A stretch of 64,000 bases of DNA from Prochlorococcus sp. AG-412-J13. Its GTDB lineage: Bacteria; Cyanobacteriota; Cyanobacteriia; PCC-6307; Cyanobiaceae. The DNA lies in NCBI GenBank assembly GCA_003214815.1, contig QCLE01000003.1:62001-126000 (forward strand). The letters run 5' to 3'. The first letter of the stretch is position 1, and every line of letters begins with the position of its first letter. The notes beneath the pieces are model-generated. The model did not search any database. It was not told the origin of the DNA and was given only the letters and a program-made list of their open reading frames with translations. The position numbers and the translations under genes were made by a program. Shown here in pieces: positions 43,605 to 53,633 of this stretch.

Positions 43605-44477
43605 TTGATTGGAATCCTCTCTGCTTTTGGAGCTGCTACATCTTGGACTTATGCGTGCTTTATTTGGCGCTCGCAAACTCTAAAATTTAAATCAATAGAT
43701 ATTAATTTAATAAAAAATATAATAGCATTTTTAGTTTTTATACCTGCTTTTATTAATCTAAGTTCTATAACTGAATTAAAAAACATATTTATCCTACTAA
43801 TTAGTGGAATAATAGGTATTGGTTTAGGTGATACTTTCTACCTAATGTCATTACAAACAATTGGCACAAGAAAAACTTTATCTATAGAAACTCTCTCTCC
43901 GTTATTGGCTGCTTTGTTAGGAAAAATTTTTATTAATGAAAATTTAACAACTAAATCATGGGTTGGAATAATCATAGTATCGATTTCGCTATTCATAATT
44001 CTCAAAAAAGGTAACAATTTTAAAGAGGAAAACTCCCCTTTTTCAGAAAAAAATAACTTTAAGATTTTTGCTTTTCCTTTTTTATCAGTTTTATGTGCTG
44101 TTCTTGGAGGTATTTTTTCAAGGATGGTTTTCCTTCAAAGCAATTTATCTCCTTTCCTTACAACTGAGATAAGATTATTAGGTGCAATAATTTTTTTGAT
44201 TAGTCTAAAAGGATTTAAGATTAATTTTTTCTTAAAAAACATAGGAAAAAAAAACCAAAAAAGATTTTTGATTTCAATACTTCTTGGAACCAATATAGGA
44301 ATATTGCTACAACAAGTTGTTTTTAAAACCCTTCCAATAGGAGTAGGATGGGCTTTATTAAGCACATCTCCAGTAATTTCCTTATTTTTTGCTAAGAATG
44401 AGGAAAGAGAAATTACCAAAAAAATAATATTTTTTACTTGTTTTTTATTTTTTGGCTTGACATTAATAATTCTTTAA
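43605..44477 (+). CDS. EamA/DMT-family transporter
   Basis: GAATSWTYACFIW...; GIIGIGLGDTFYLMSLQTIG; ~10 TM. Confidence 0.87.
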   Translation: MIGILSAFGAATSWTYACFIWRSQTLKFKSIDINLIKNIIAFLVFIPAFINLSSITELKNIFILLISGIIGIGLGDTFYLMSLQTIGTRKTLSIETLSPLLAALLGKIFINENLTTKSWVGIIIVSISLFIILKKGNNFKEENSPFSEKNNFKIFAFPFLSVLCAVLGGIFSRMVFLQSNLSPFLTTEIRLLGAIIFLISLKGFKINFFLKNIGKKNQKRFLISILLGTNIGILLQQVVFKTLPIGVGWALLSTSPVISLFFAKNEEREITKKIIFFTCFLFFGLTLIIL

Positions 44478-44554
44478 TTTAAGGATTAATGTAATAAATA
44501 CTCATGATAATGGAAATCAGATTAAATAAAATTATCCTATAAACACTCATAACA

Positions 44555-44671
44555 ATGAAAATTTTAAAGAAAAAAGGACTTGGCACATTGGAGGTTTATG
44601 TTATTTTTCTAAGCTGTATTTATGCAGGCTTTATAGGTTATAAATCTCTATTAAATGTTTTTTTTACTTGA
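44555..44671 (+). CDS. 38-aa single-TM peptide
   Basis: MKILKKKGLGTLEVYVIFLSCIYAGFIGYKSLLNVFFT. Confidence 0.45.
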   Translation: MKILKKKGLGTLEVYVIFLSCIYAGFIGYKSLLNVFFT

Positions 44672-44673
44672 AA

Positions 44674-44808
44674 TTAATTTATTCTTTGGAATGATTTAAT
44701 CAACTTACCTCCATCTTGGTCATCATCATCATTTGACGCAAAAAATAGAAAAAATATCCCTAGAGAAGCTATAGATAATGAAATTGACAATACAGAAAGC
44801 TCATCCAT
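44674..44808 (-). CDS. 44-aa TM peptide with acidic DDDDQDGG tail
   Basis: MDELSVLSISLSIASLGIFFLFFASNDDDDQDGGKLIKSFQRIN. Confidence 0.55.
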   Translation of the reverse strand: MDELSVLSISLSIASLGIFFLFFASNDDDDQDGGKLIKSFQRIN

Positions 44809-44929
44809 AAATTAAAATTTTTTTTATAATAATCTAAAAAATATAAGAAACAGTAAACAAATACACATTCTCGAAAATAAAAATTTCTTTTTTCTTTAAA
44901 ATATTAAGAATTTATATCCGAACTATTTC

Positions 44930-45205
44930 GTGAAAGTTCTAATTACTTCCCCTTGTAGTGCAAGCACAATAATTCAGTATGGAATAAAAAGTTGGCCTAT
45001 TTGGGAATGTGAGCCAAGTAAATTTCAATGGAATTACGATGATAAGGAAATTTGCTTAATTATTGAAGGCCAAGCGAAAATAAGTACGAAAAACGGTGAC
45101 ATTTATTTTATTAAAGCTGGAGATCTAGTTGAGTTTCCTGCTGGACTTTACTGCAAATGGGAAGTAACCAAAAGTATTAAAAAACATTATCGATTGGGCA
45201 TCTAG
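44930..45205 (+). CDS. cupin-fold protein
   Basis: GTG start; WEC...IIEGQAKISTKNGDIYFIKAGDLVEFPAGLYCKWEV. Confidence 0.8.
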   Translation: MKVLITSPCSASTIIQYGIKSWPIWECEPSKFQWNYDDKEICLIIEGQAKISTKNGDIYFIKAGDLVEFPAGLYCKWEVTKSIKKHYRLGI

Positions 45206-45297
45206 AATTAAGAAAAAAGATTTTTTCTTTATTTGTTGTTAAGTCAATGCAGATAAAATATAGTTAATACATAATTTTCAAAAGGGAAACTAATATT

Positions 45298-45468
45298 ATG
45301 CCTTTTACTGATCAAGAATATTTTGAGGTTATCGAAAAAAACGAAATAGTAAAAAAGGCCTTTGAAAATATTAAGCAAATTTGCATTGATTTACAAAAAC
45401 AAACAAATTGTCCGGAAGAGGACCTAAAAGATTTTCTTGAGTTTATTTCTAAACAATGGAATAAGTAA
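45298..45468 (+). CDS. small conserved-looking protein
   Basis: 56 aa MPFTDQEYFEVIEKNEIVKKAFENIKQICIDLQKQTNCPEEDLKDFLEFISKQWNK. Confidence 0.55.
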   Translation: MPFTDQEYFEVIEKNEIVKKAFENIKQICIDLQKQTNCPEEDLKDFLEFISKQWNK

Positions 45469-45533
45469 TAATTTGCAAGCCTTTTAAAATACTAAATTTA
45501 AAATTTAAATTTAGTTTTCTGACAGAACAACTT

Positions 45534-45716
45534 CTAATCTAATTCCTTTTTTGGTTTTGTATTGATACTGGAAGTTCCCTTAGCAGCAGAAACGAAGAAA
45601 AAGAAGCCTACAATTCCAGATATACCAAAAATCGCAGCCAAAGGATCAAAAGTGAAAGAAAACATAGAATTTATAAAATCAAGATAAATAATAGTTTTTG
45701 AATCAAAATTGTACAA
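45534..45716 (-). CDS. small membrane protein
   Basis: 60 aa; FTFDPLAAIFGISGIVGFFFFVSAAKG. Confidence 0.5.
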   Translation of the reverse strand: MYNFDSKTIIYLDFINSMFSFTFDPLAAIFGISGIVGFFFFVSAAKGTSSINTKPKKELD

Positions 45717-45936
45717 TTATTGTTAAGTATAAAAAATAACAATTGCGCGATTCATTAAGTCATTATTAGTTTCTCATTAGGTTCAAGAAAATTATTATTC
45801 AAATTAATAATGAAGAATAAAAATATCAATACATACCAAAGATCTATTCGTGCGAAAGAGAAAAGTTTTTAAAAAATATTTAATAACACTACCCAGAGGA
45901 TCCACAATTTTTGTTTCTTTAGATTAATATCAATTT

Positions 45937-46119
45937 ATGACAGAATTTTATACAACTTCTTCCTCAGTAAGTCCTTTTACAGCATTATTATGGTGCCTTT
46001 ATCCAATAGCTGTACTCGTAATCATTGAATTACTTCTAGGTGGTGGATTTGATGATGATAATAATGACGACCAAGATGGTGGAATGCTTATACCGGCATA
46101 TTCTAGATCCAACGTTTGA
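45937..46119 (+). CDS. 60-aa TM protein with acidic DDQDGG tail
   Basis: LLWCLYPIAVLVIIELLLGGGFDDDNNDDQDGGMLIPAYSRSNV. Confidence 0.6.
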   Translation: MTEFYTTSSSVSPFTALLWCLYPIAVLVIIELLLGGGFDDDNNDDQDGGMLIPAYSRSNV

Positions 46120-46166
46120 AATTTTTTTGAATTTTCAATTACAAGCTCAGAAAGAATTTCAGTATA

Positions 46167-46307
46167 TTGACTAACAATATTGATTCAACTCTTGTTTCTT
46201 TAATTACACTTACCATTTTTATCGTTTCCTCTCTATCCTGGCTTATTTTAAGAACCCTTAAAAAAGGTAGAAAAGCTTTAACAGAAATCAATAAGGATAG
46301 ATCGTAA
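46167..46307 (+). CDS. 46-aa single-TM peptide
   Basis: TTG start; MTNNIDSTLVSLITLTIFIVSSLSWLILRTLKKGRKALTEINKDRS. Confidence 0.5.
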   Translation: MTNNIDSTLVSLITLTIFIVSSLSWLILRTLKKGRKALTEINKDRS

Positions 46308-46736
46308 ATATCACAAAATATCATTTAAAGATATAGAATTTTTATAAGATTTATAAACTCTTAGATTTATAAGTTTTACTAGCTAAAAAGATATATCCCT
46401 ATTAAATAAAACTTTTCCTTATGAAAGTTTGGTAAAAGCATAAAAAACTTAAATAAATACTAGAATTTGTATGATTGCTAAGTTAAACAATTACCAATCT
46501 ATGAATATTCCTTTTTTTGTGAAAGGCCCTCTCTTTGTAATTACTTTAATAAATAAACATGCATCTAAATTCTTTACTTTATATTTGTTCTATATTTTTA
46601 TTCATTTACATAATGGCGCTATTTTGGAGAGACTTACCAAATCAAAAAAAGTAAATAAATAATTAATATTAAGTTTGTTGCTTATCAAAATAAATTGAGT
46701 TATTAATTTAATATTGGATTTAATTTTTTTATATAA

Positions 46737-46901
46737 ATGCTTAAAGAATCTTCAAATAACAATAACAAAAATATATTCTCAGAGACTACAAGTATTGCAA
46801 AACAAAAGATGATTTGCAAAGACGGATTCTGTTCATTACCAAATCAAGATGAGATCCCAAAACAAGATTCAAATGATATGAATTTATTTGATACTATTTA
46901 G
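46737..46901 (+). CDS. small soluble protein with CKDGFC motif
   Basis: 54 aa MLKESSNNNNKNIFSETTSIAKQKMICKDGFCSLPNQDEIPKQDSNDMNLFDTI. Confidence 0.5.
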   Translation: MLKESSNNNNKNIFSETTSIAKQKMICKDGFCSLPNQDEIPKQDSNDMNLFDTI

Positions 46902-46969
46902 TAAATAAATAATATTTTGATAAATTGAAGATTAAATTGATAATGCTAGATTTTTAGAATTTCTAATTT

Positions 46970-47305
46970 ATGCTTAACAACTTTTTAAATGCATATAAAG
47001 AGTTTTGGATTAACGCTACAGACTTCAAAGGATTCACATCTCGATCAGACTGGTGGTTAGTTCAATTAGCGAATCTTATAATTTCTTTCCTAACTATTCC
47101 AATATTTTTAAAAATATTTGGTTTCAATGCTTATGGAATAGTTTGTATCATTCCTCAAATAGCTATTGACATAAGAAGAATAAGAGATTTTGGAAAAGAT
47201 TGGAAATGGATCTTTATTAATTTAATACCTATATTCGGATGGATCTTGTGGTTCATCTGGTTAGGCTTTGGTAAGACCGGTAATAGCAAAAATAAACTTA
47301 TATAG
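46970..47305 (+). CDS. DUF805 membrane protein
   Basis: YKEFWINATDFKGFTSRSDWW...DIRRIRDFGKDWKW. Confidence 0.85.
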   Translation: MLNNFLNAYKEFWINATDFKGFTSRSDWWLVQLANLIISFLTIPIFLKIFGFNAYGIVCIIPQIAIDIRRIRDFGKDWKWIFINLIPIFGWILWFIWLGFGKTGNSKNKLI

Positions 47306-47308
47306 AAA

Positions 47309-47623
47309 TTAACTCTGTATTTTTTTTCTTTTTTTAAAATCTACAAATCTTATCTTGTTTCTTAACTCCATTTGTTTTTCAAGAATCCTAAATACATGCA
47401 TCTCGCATTCGGTTAATTTAAGAAACTGATCGAGTGTATCTTTATCTTCTTCATCAAAATTCTTGAAAACTTCTGAAATAGCAATACTATTTCTAGAAAT
47501 AAAATCCTCTGCAACATCTTGTGGATTCTTGCCTGATTCGAAATACTGAAAAGCTTCATAAGAATTAAGTTCTCTCGTTAACCATTTAAACCATGGTTCT
47601 TTTTTATTTATGATTTTCTTCAT
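47309..47623 (-). CDS. conserved hypothetical, paralogous to 36611..36877
   Basis: PWFKWLTREL...DVAEDFISRNSIAISEVFKNFDEEDKDTLDQFLKLTECEMHVFR. Confidence 0.7.
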   Translation of the reverse strand: MKKIINKKEPWFKWLTRELNSYEAFQYFESGKNPQDVAEDFISRNSIAISEVFKNFDEEDKDTLDQFLKLTECEMHVFRILEKQMELRNKIRFVDFKKRKKIQS

Positions 47624-47849
47624 AAAAAAATTTTTACTAGTTTAATCATTATTAGTTTTTCATTCTTTGACAGCTGTACAATTGCTTATTTTTAAAATTT
47701 AATTAAAGATAAACCTTATATATTTTTTACAAAATAACTAACAAAATTACCAATAAAACTTCCAAAGGAATAAGTATTTATTACTCATATTATTGTTTAT
47801 AGGATAGCTATAATAGAATCTTGTGAAATAACATTGTCAATCCCATTTT

Positions 47850-47954
47850 TTGAGTTTCCTTAATCTCCTAATTTTAATAATTGCTGCTCTTGGTATTGCA
47901 GTAGCTATAGCAGTTTTTCTATCTCGTATCAAAAATATTTCAATTCACCTTTAA
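47850..47954 (+). CDS. 34-aa single-TM peptide
   Basis: TTG start; MSFLNLLILIIAALGIAVAIAVFLSRIKNISIHL. Confidence 0.35.
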   Translation: MSFLNLLILIIAALGIAVAIAVFLSRIKNISIHL

Positions 47955-48134
47955 AAAAAGAGCTTGTAGAAAAGAAAAAAGCCTTAATTAAGTAACAAAA
48001 AAATTGAATGAAAGATTAGAAAAAATAGAAAAAGATTTAAAAATTTATAAGAAATTAATTTTATAGAGATGACTTATTGATCTCGAATTCAAGACCTTAA
48101 TTTTTTAAACAAGAATTATGGTATATAAGGAGTT

Positions 48135-48290
48135 ATGGATAAAGATCATCTTATAGATTTAATTTCTAATAGCGTTCTTTACGAGAGTAAAGATTCTGAA
48201 TCAACTAGGAATCTTAGTGATTTTAAAAATTACTTAGAAAAATTAAATCTAGATCAATTAAGAACTATGTCTAAAGAATTTATTCTTTAG
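48135..48290 (+). CDS. small soluble protein
   Basis: 51 aa MDKDHLIDLISNSVLYESKDSESTRNLSDFKNYLEKLNLDQLRTMSKEFIL; AAGGAG upstream. Confidence 0.5.
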   Translation: MDKDHLIDLISNSVLYESKDSESTRNLSDFKNYLEKLNLDQLRTMSKEFIL

Positions 48291-48366
48291 TATGATATAT
48301 AAAATATTTTTTTATTAAATAATCAATATTTTTTAAAAATTGTTTTCATAAAAAAATTAGAGAAAT

Positions 48367-49473
48367 ATGATCAAAGTAAAAAGAAGTGATTTTTTAATCA
48401 AGCCATTTCTAAAAAGAAATAATTTTAGAGCTTTTTATCAAATTATTTCTACTATTTTGCCAATAATTTTTATTTGGTTAATTGTATACCAAATAATAAA
48501 TCAACCTTTTTCATTATTGAATAAAGGATTTTTATTGATACCTAATATTTTTCTTTTAACTTTATTCTCTTCTAGAACATTCTCATTAATGCATGATTGC
48601 GGTCATAACTCTCTTTTTACAAAACAGAAATTAAACCGGTTTTTTGGATTTTTACTTGGCTTAGTTAATGGTATTCCCCAGAAGTCATGGTCAATTGATC
48701 ATGCATTTCATCATAGAAATAATGGAAATTGGGAAATTTACAAAGGTCCGATAGATGTTTTAAGTCTTGAAGATTATAGTGCCCTTACAAAAATAGAACA
48801 AATATTTTATAAAATAAGTCGAAACTGGATGATGCTTTTTCCTGGCGGTTTTTTTTACTTAGTTTTAAAACCTAGATTAGGACTAATTATTATTATTTTT
48901 AATTTCATTAAAGATTTTTTGGAAGAGACTTTTATCAAAATAAAAAACAGAGAAATCTCTAAACTTTTAGCTATAAATTCAAGATTCAAACCACCTTTTT
49001 CTGATTATGGAGATAATTTTAGTGAACTATGTGAATTAATAATTAATAACATAGTAGTAATGATAGGATGGATTTTTATGTGCAAATGGTTGGGGTTAGT
49101 TTTTTTCTTATCATTTTATTCCTTGGTATTAACTCTATCTGCAGCAATTTTAATATGTGTTTTTTTTGTACAACATAACTATGAAAATGCATATGCTAAA
49201 AATACGAAAAATTGGGATATAGTCGATGGTGCGATTTTAGGTAGTAGCAATTTAGACATCCCTAGTTGGCTAAATTGGTTTTTAGCAGACATATCCTTCC
49301 ACAGCATTCATCATCTCTCTGAGAGAATACCAAATTACAACTTAAAAGCTTGTCATAACGCAAACCTTCATTTGCTTCAACAATCAAAGTTCTTAAAATT
49401 AAGTGATTTTTCAAACTGCTTCAAATATATTATTTGGGATAATAAACAAGAAAAATTAATCTCAATAAATTAA
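48367..49473 (+). CDS. membrane fatty acid desaturase-like protein
   Basis: Histidine boxes HDCGHNS, HAFHHRNN, FHSIHHLSE. Confidence 0.85.
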   Translation: MIKVKRSDFLIKPFLKRNNFRAFYQIISTILPIIFIWLIVYQIINQPFSLLNKGFLLIPNIFLLTLFSSRTFSLMHDCGHNSLFTKQKLNRFFGFLLGLVNGIPQKSWSIDHAFHHRNNGNWEIYKGPIDVLSLEDYSALTKIEQIFYKISRNWMMLFPGGFFYLVLKPRLGLIIIIFNFIKDFLEETFIKIKNREISKLLAINSRFKPPFSDYGDNFSELCELIINNIVVMIGWIFMCKWLGLVFFLSFYSLVLTLSAAILICVFFVQHNYENAYAKNTKNWDIVDGAILGSSNLDIPSWLNWFLADISFHSIHHLSERIPNYNLKACHNANLHLLQQSKFLKLSDFSNCFKYIIWDNKQEKLISIN

Positions 49474-49916
49474 TACTTAATTCAATCTTCTTCTCAATTT
49501 TCTTTTTATAGGAATACTACTATATGCATGGGTACCAATAGATGGAGGCAAGTCATTCTTTAAAGGATGCATAAAAGCATTTGCCATACTCTCTAACATT
49601 TTCGCAAGCCAATTAATTACTGATTTCATTTGAAAATCTAAAAGTGTACATTTTTATCATCTAACTTAATTACTGAAAAGTAAATCAGTCTTTATGCTGA
49701 TTTTTTGAAAAAGTACCTTTTAAAAATAATATTAAATAATCAAAATTTTTATTTTTTCTATCTTTTAAAAGAATATTATCATTAACTTTTCAAAGGTAAA
49801 CCAGGTGTAATATAAATTTAGTAAATAATACTTATTTTTTCTAATTCACTTAATAAATTAAATTTTTGAACATAATTTCGTGCTATATCTCTATTTCAAA
49901 TAAATCTAACAATATT

Positions 49917-50075
49917 ATGAATGATTCATTTGTTTCTACCAACCAGAATACAGAAATAGATTCCATTAATTCATATTTTGAGTGTATTACTGAATGCAGT
50001 ATTGTGGATGGTCATCAAGAATGTATTACTCGTTGTTTAGAAATTCATTTAAAGGGTGATAATCAAAATGAATAA
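49917..50075 (+). CDS. 52-aa twin CX3C protein (start revised)
   Basis: MNDSFVSTNQNTEIDSINSYFECITECSIVDGHQECITRCLEIHLKGDNQNE. Confidence 0.6.
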   Translation: MNDSFVSTNQNTEIDSINSYFECITECSIVDGHQECITRCLEIHLKGDNQNE

Positions 50076-50220
50076 AAAAAATTCACCACAAAGGAAAACA
50101 ACTTTAAAATGGAACTCGAATGGAGAGCTTTCAGAAATTGATATGTTAAGAATTTTAGAAAAGTTATCATCTAATGAACTTAATCAATGTGAATTAACAT
50201 GCAATTCTGATCAAGTTTAA
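50068..50220 (+). CDS. 50-aa protein overlapping the upstream ORF
   Basis: MNKKNSPQRKTTLKWNSNGELSEIDMLRILEKLSSNELNQCELTCNSDQV; 8-nt overlap with the preceding stop. Confidence 0.5.
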   Translation: MNKKNSPQRKTTLKWNSNGELSEIDMLRILEKLSSNELNQCELTCNSDQV

Positions 50221-50505
50221 AATTATTATTTCTAGAACTTTAAAAAATTATTAATTACGCGAATAATTTGATCCTAGAATCCAAGTAAAAATATTTTTAG
50301 TAATTAATTTTAAAATTAAAATATTTCGATTAAGCTGCATTTTTAATGATCTAAATTCAGAATAGATTCAACATTTTTAATACAATATTTTGATCTATCC
50401 TGCTAATAGAAAACCAGCAAAAGGCATTTTTATAATATAAAAATCTTTAATTAACCATATGTAAATCAAGGTTTAAAACCTTTTCACAATATCTTAAGTT
50501 TTATT

Positions 50506-50652
50506 CTAAAACTTAGTTTTTGGAACTCCTTCCTTTTTTAAGAATGTTTTACTAATTTCTTTTTTCGTTAGTTGAACAGGTTTTACTAAACCTGAATCGC
50601 CATGAGTTGGACAATAATAAGTCATAAGCATCCACTTTTTTTCTTCATCCAT
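50506..50652 (-). CDS. small hypothetical protein
   Basis: 48 aa MDEEKKWMLMTYYCPTHGDSGLVKPVQLTKKEISKTFLKKEGVPKTKF. Confidence 0.5.
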   Translation of the reverse strand: MDEEKKWMLMTYYCPTHGDSGLVKPVQLTKKEISKTFLKKEGVPKTKF

Positions 50653-50842
50653 AAATAATAATTTTTTTAAAGTAATGGATAAGTAATTAGGACGAATAAT
50701 GATGAAATTGACGTTTTTTAATCTTTTTTTCTTTTTTACTTAATAATTTATAAAATTATGAATTTATTCTTACAAAATAGATATAAATACGCATGACTTT
50801 TTAAAAAAATCCTGCTATTTATTAATAAATTCAAAATTTTTC

Positions 50843-50974
50843 ATGTCTCTAGAATCAATATTGATGGTAGTTGCCCCAATCTGTCTTTTTACGGTAGGAG
50901 TTATTGTGTTACCTATTTTAGTAAAACCACGTAAACAATCTGGTCTAACAAAAAGATATATACGCGGTCTTTAA
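50843..50974 (+). CDS. 43-aa single-TM protein
   Basis: MSLESILMVVAPICLFTVGVIVLPILVKPRKQSGLTKRYIRGL. Confidence 0.5.
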   Translation: MSLESILMVVAPICLFTVGVIVLPILVKPRKQSGLTKRYIRGL

Positions 50975-51219
50975 ATTAAATATGCTTTAAGGAAGAGCAA
51001 ATACAAGCAGTATAAAAAAAAGTTAATAGATAAATAAAGAGATTAAGAAAAAAAATAAACTCAAAAATATTCGTCTCAAATTAATTTATTTCATGAAAAA
51101 ATTTGACTCGTATAAATTTATAGAAAAAAATTATAAATTCTTTTCATTATGAGATCATGTAATGGATAATAGAATATATAAATTCAATTTTATTTAACAA
51201 AATTATTAACCAAAAAAAT

Positions 51220-52386
51220 TTGAGTAATATAAAATTTTCAGGTCTTAAAGGCCAAGCGCTTGCAATAGAGGATACAGATATTCCAAGCATAAAAGAATTT
51301 CAGAATGTTATTCCTGATCACTACTTTAAGTGCAATACCAAAACTTCTTTGAGGTATCTTTTACAATCAGCTTTAATCCAATCATTAGTAGTTGCAATAG
51401 GGTTATCTATTCCATTTACCCCAAAACTGATCCCAATTTGGATTATTTACGCATTACTATCAGGTACCACTGCAATGGGATTTTGGGTAATTGCCCATGA
51501 ATGTGGGCATGGAGCATTCTCTAAAAACAAGACATTGGAAACTATAGCTGGTTATTTACTACATTCATTACTTTTAGTTCCTTATTTTTCTTGGCAGCGT
51601 TCTCATGCAGTTCATCATCGATTCACAAATAACATAACCAATGGAGAAACTCACGTTCCTTTAGTCATTAAAGGTAATGGAATTACAGAAAAAGTTGGTG
51701 GAGAAAAAGAATTACATTTTTCAAATTCCTTGGGGAAGAAAAATTACGGAATTTTTCAACTTATTTTACATCTAATATTTGGCTGGCCTGCTTATTTACT
51801 GACAGGAAGTACCGGAGGTATTAAATATGGAACTTCAAATCATTTTTGGCCAATCAAACCATTTTCTAAAGCATTATGGCCATCAATATGGACAAAGAAA
51901 GTTTGGATATCAGATATTGGTGTAGGTTTGACATTATTGGCCATTTTTTATTTAGTTTTTAAGTATGGATTGTTTCCAGTAGTTGCTCTGTATTTTGGTC
52001 CCTTATTAGTAGTTAATTGTTGGTTAGTAGTTTATACATGGCTTCATCATACAGATTCAGACGTACCTCATCTTTCAAATACGGAATTTTTCTTTATGAG
52101 AGGAGCATTTTTATCTATTGACAGGCCTTACGGTAGAGTCCTGAATTTCCTTCACCATAATATAGGTTCTAGCCATGTCGTTCATCATGTATGTCCAACT
52201 ATCCCTCATTATCATGCAAAAAAAGCAACACTATTAATTAAAAAAGCCTTTAAAAAAGCATATCTTTTTAATCCTGATCCAATACACAAGGCTCTCTGGA
52301 ATATTGCTTGCAATTGCGTTGCTGTTAAGTCAGACAGCAAGAGAGGAAGATATATATGGCAATCTTCCTACAAAATAGCGGATTAA
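51220..52386 (+). CDS. membrane fatty acid desaturase (Delta12/DesA type)
   Basis: Histidine boxes HECGHGAFS, HAVHHRFTN, HVVHHVCP; TTG start. Confidence 0.9.
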   Translation: MSNIKFSGLKGQALAIEDTDIPSIKEFQNVIPDHYFKCNTKTSLRYLLQSALIQSLVVAIGLSIPFTPKLIPIWIIYALLSGTTAMGFWVIAHECGHGAFSKNKTLETIAGYLLHSLLLVPYFSWQRSHAVHHRFTNNITNGETHVPLVIKGNGITEKVGGEKELHFSNSLGKKNYGIFQLILHLIFGWPAYLLTGSTGGIKYGTSNHFWPIKPFSKALWPSIWTKKVWISDIGVGLTLLAIFYLVFKYGLFPVVALYFGPLLVVNCWLVVYTWLHHTDSDVPHLSNTEFFFMRGAFLSIDRPYGRVLNFLHHNIGSSHVVHHVCPTIPHYHAKKATLLIKKAFKKAYLFNPDPIHKALWNIACNCVAVKSDSKRGRYIWQSSYKIAD

Positions 52387-52504
52387 AAACACAATAGGTA
52401 TCAATTTTTTATCACATTAATTTACGCAAATCTGAAAAGAATATAAAAGAATTAGCCATAACAAAATTTTCATCTTAAAAATACATTTAAATTATGTAAT
52501 TCCT

Positions 52505-52666
52505 ATGAGTGGTGACAATTTGCATGGTAAGCAACCTATTAAATTTTATTCTGAAAAAATAACACTTACAAAAGCTGAATTATTAGAAAGACATTTGAGT
52601 TTAGGAGAAAAAGTTTCAGATTTAGATCAAAAGCATAAAGAATGGAGCAAAAAACTATCAGGTTAA
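52505..52666 (+). CDS. small soluble protein
   Basis: 53 aa MSGDNLHGKQPIKFYSEKITLTKAELLERHLSLGEKVSDLDQKHKEWSKKLSG. Confidence 0.5.
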   Translation: MSGDNLHGKQPIKFYSEKITLTKAELLERHLSLGEKVSDLDQKHKEWSKKLSG

Positions 52667-52716
52667 TATCTAATCTGATGAATTTGCAGAACTTACTAAT
52701 ATTTGTATTTGATTTA

Positions 52717-53334
52717 TCAAGAATTCTTTCTGTAAATTATTGAAAAATTATTTGCAGGCATTCTAATAATATCTTCTTGAGAAAAACCATTTTTCTCACT
52801 CTCATCACAAACTTCCTCAAGATTTTTAATCCCCCAAAGATCATTTTTCATTTTCAATGAATTATCGAAAAAATAATTACTTTGACTTGTATGCTTATTA
52901 CAGATTTTAAATGGCCCATACAACATCAAAAATTGTCCCTTTTTAAGTAATTTTCCTGACTCTCTAAATAGGGCTATAGTACAAGACCAGTGTGCTACAT
53001 GAATCATATTTATGGAGACTATTCCTTGCAAAGAATGAGCTAATCTCAATGGAACTTTCCAAGGAATTTTTTCTACATCAATCTCAAGAGGTTGGGGCAT
53101 TATCTTATTTAAGTCTTCATATTCAACCCAAGAACTTATACTTTTCCTATGTACCAACTCTGGATCACTTGTTTGCCAAATTATTTCAGGAAAGCGTTTT
53201 TGAAAAACTACTCCATGCTCACCGCTGCCACTCCCAATTTCCAATACTGAACCTTTTTTTACGATTCTGGATAGTACATCACCAATGCAGTCTCTGTTTC
53301 TTTGAGTTGCCGAAAAAAAAAGTCTATTATCCAA
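52717..53334 (-). CDS. DUF938 SAM-dependent methyltransferase-like protein
   Basis: FSATQRNRDCIGDVLSRIV...VLEIGSGSGEHGVVFQKRFP. Confidence 0.85.
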   Translation of the reverse strand: MDNRLFFSATQRNRDCIGDVLSRIVKKGSVLEIGSGSGEHGVVFQKRFPEIIWQTSDPELVHRKSISSWVEYEDLNKIMPQPLEIDVEKIPWKVPLRLAHSLQGIVSINMIHVAHWSCTIALFRESGKLLKKGQFLMLYGPFKICNKHTSQSNYFFDNSLKMKNDLWGIKNLEEVCDESEKNGFSQEDIIRMPANNFSIIYRKNS

Positions 53335-53633
53335 AATTAAAAAAATTGGGTACTTCAGTAAAAAGAATAATTCTAAAATCCTTTATTATTTAACCTTTCT
53401 CAATTTTGGAGTTTTAAAAAACATTATTTTAAGGCTAAAGAATAATATTGAAATTGTAAGAGCAGGCAAGATGTAAAGTATTAAATCAGAACTTATTAGA
53501 GAAGGAATTCTTCCAAAAATTACATGCATGTAATAAGTTGCAAATGACATAAATTCATATATATATCTAATATATTACTAGCAATTATTTTAATTCAAAA
53601 AAACAACTTTTAGTCAAAAACTAAAAATTCTTA

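Noticed and set aside
46139-46324. Minus ORF 46139..46324
   Set aside because: Plus-strand TM ORF 46167..46307 in the same place is more protein-like
52992-53393. Plus ORF 52992..53393
   Set aside because: Mostly opposite the DUF938 gene; composition looks like an antisense shadow
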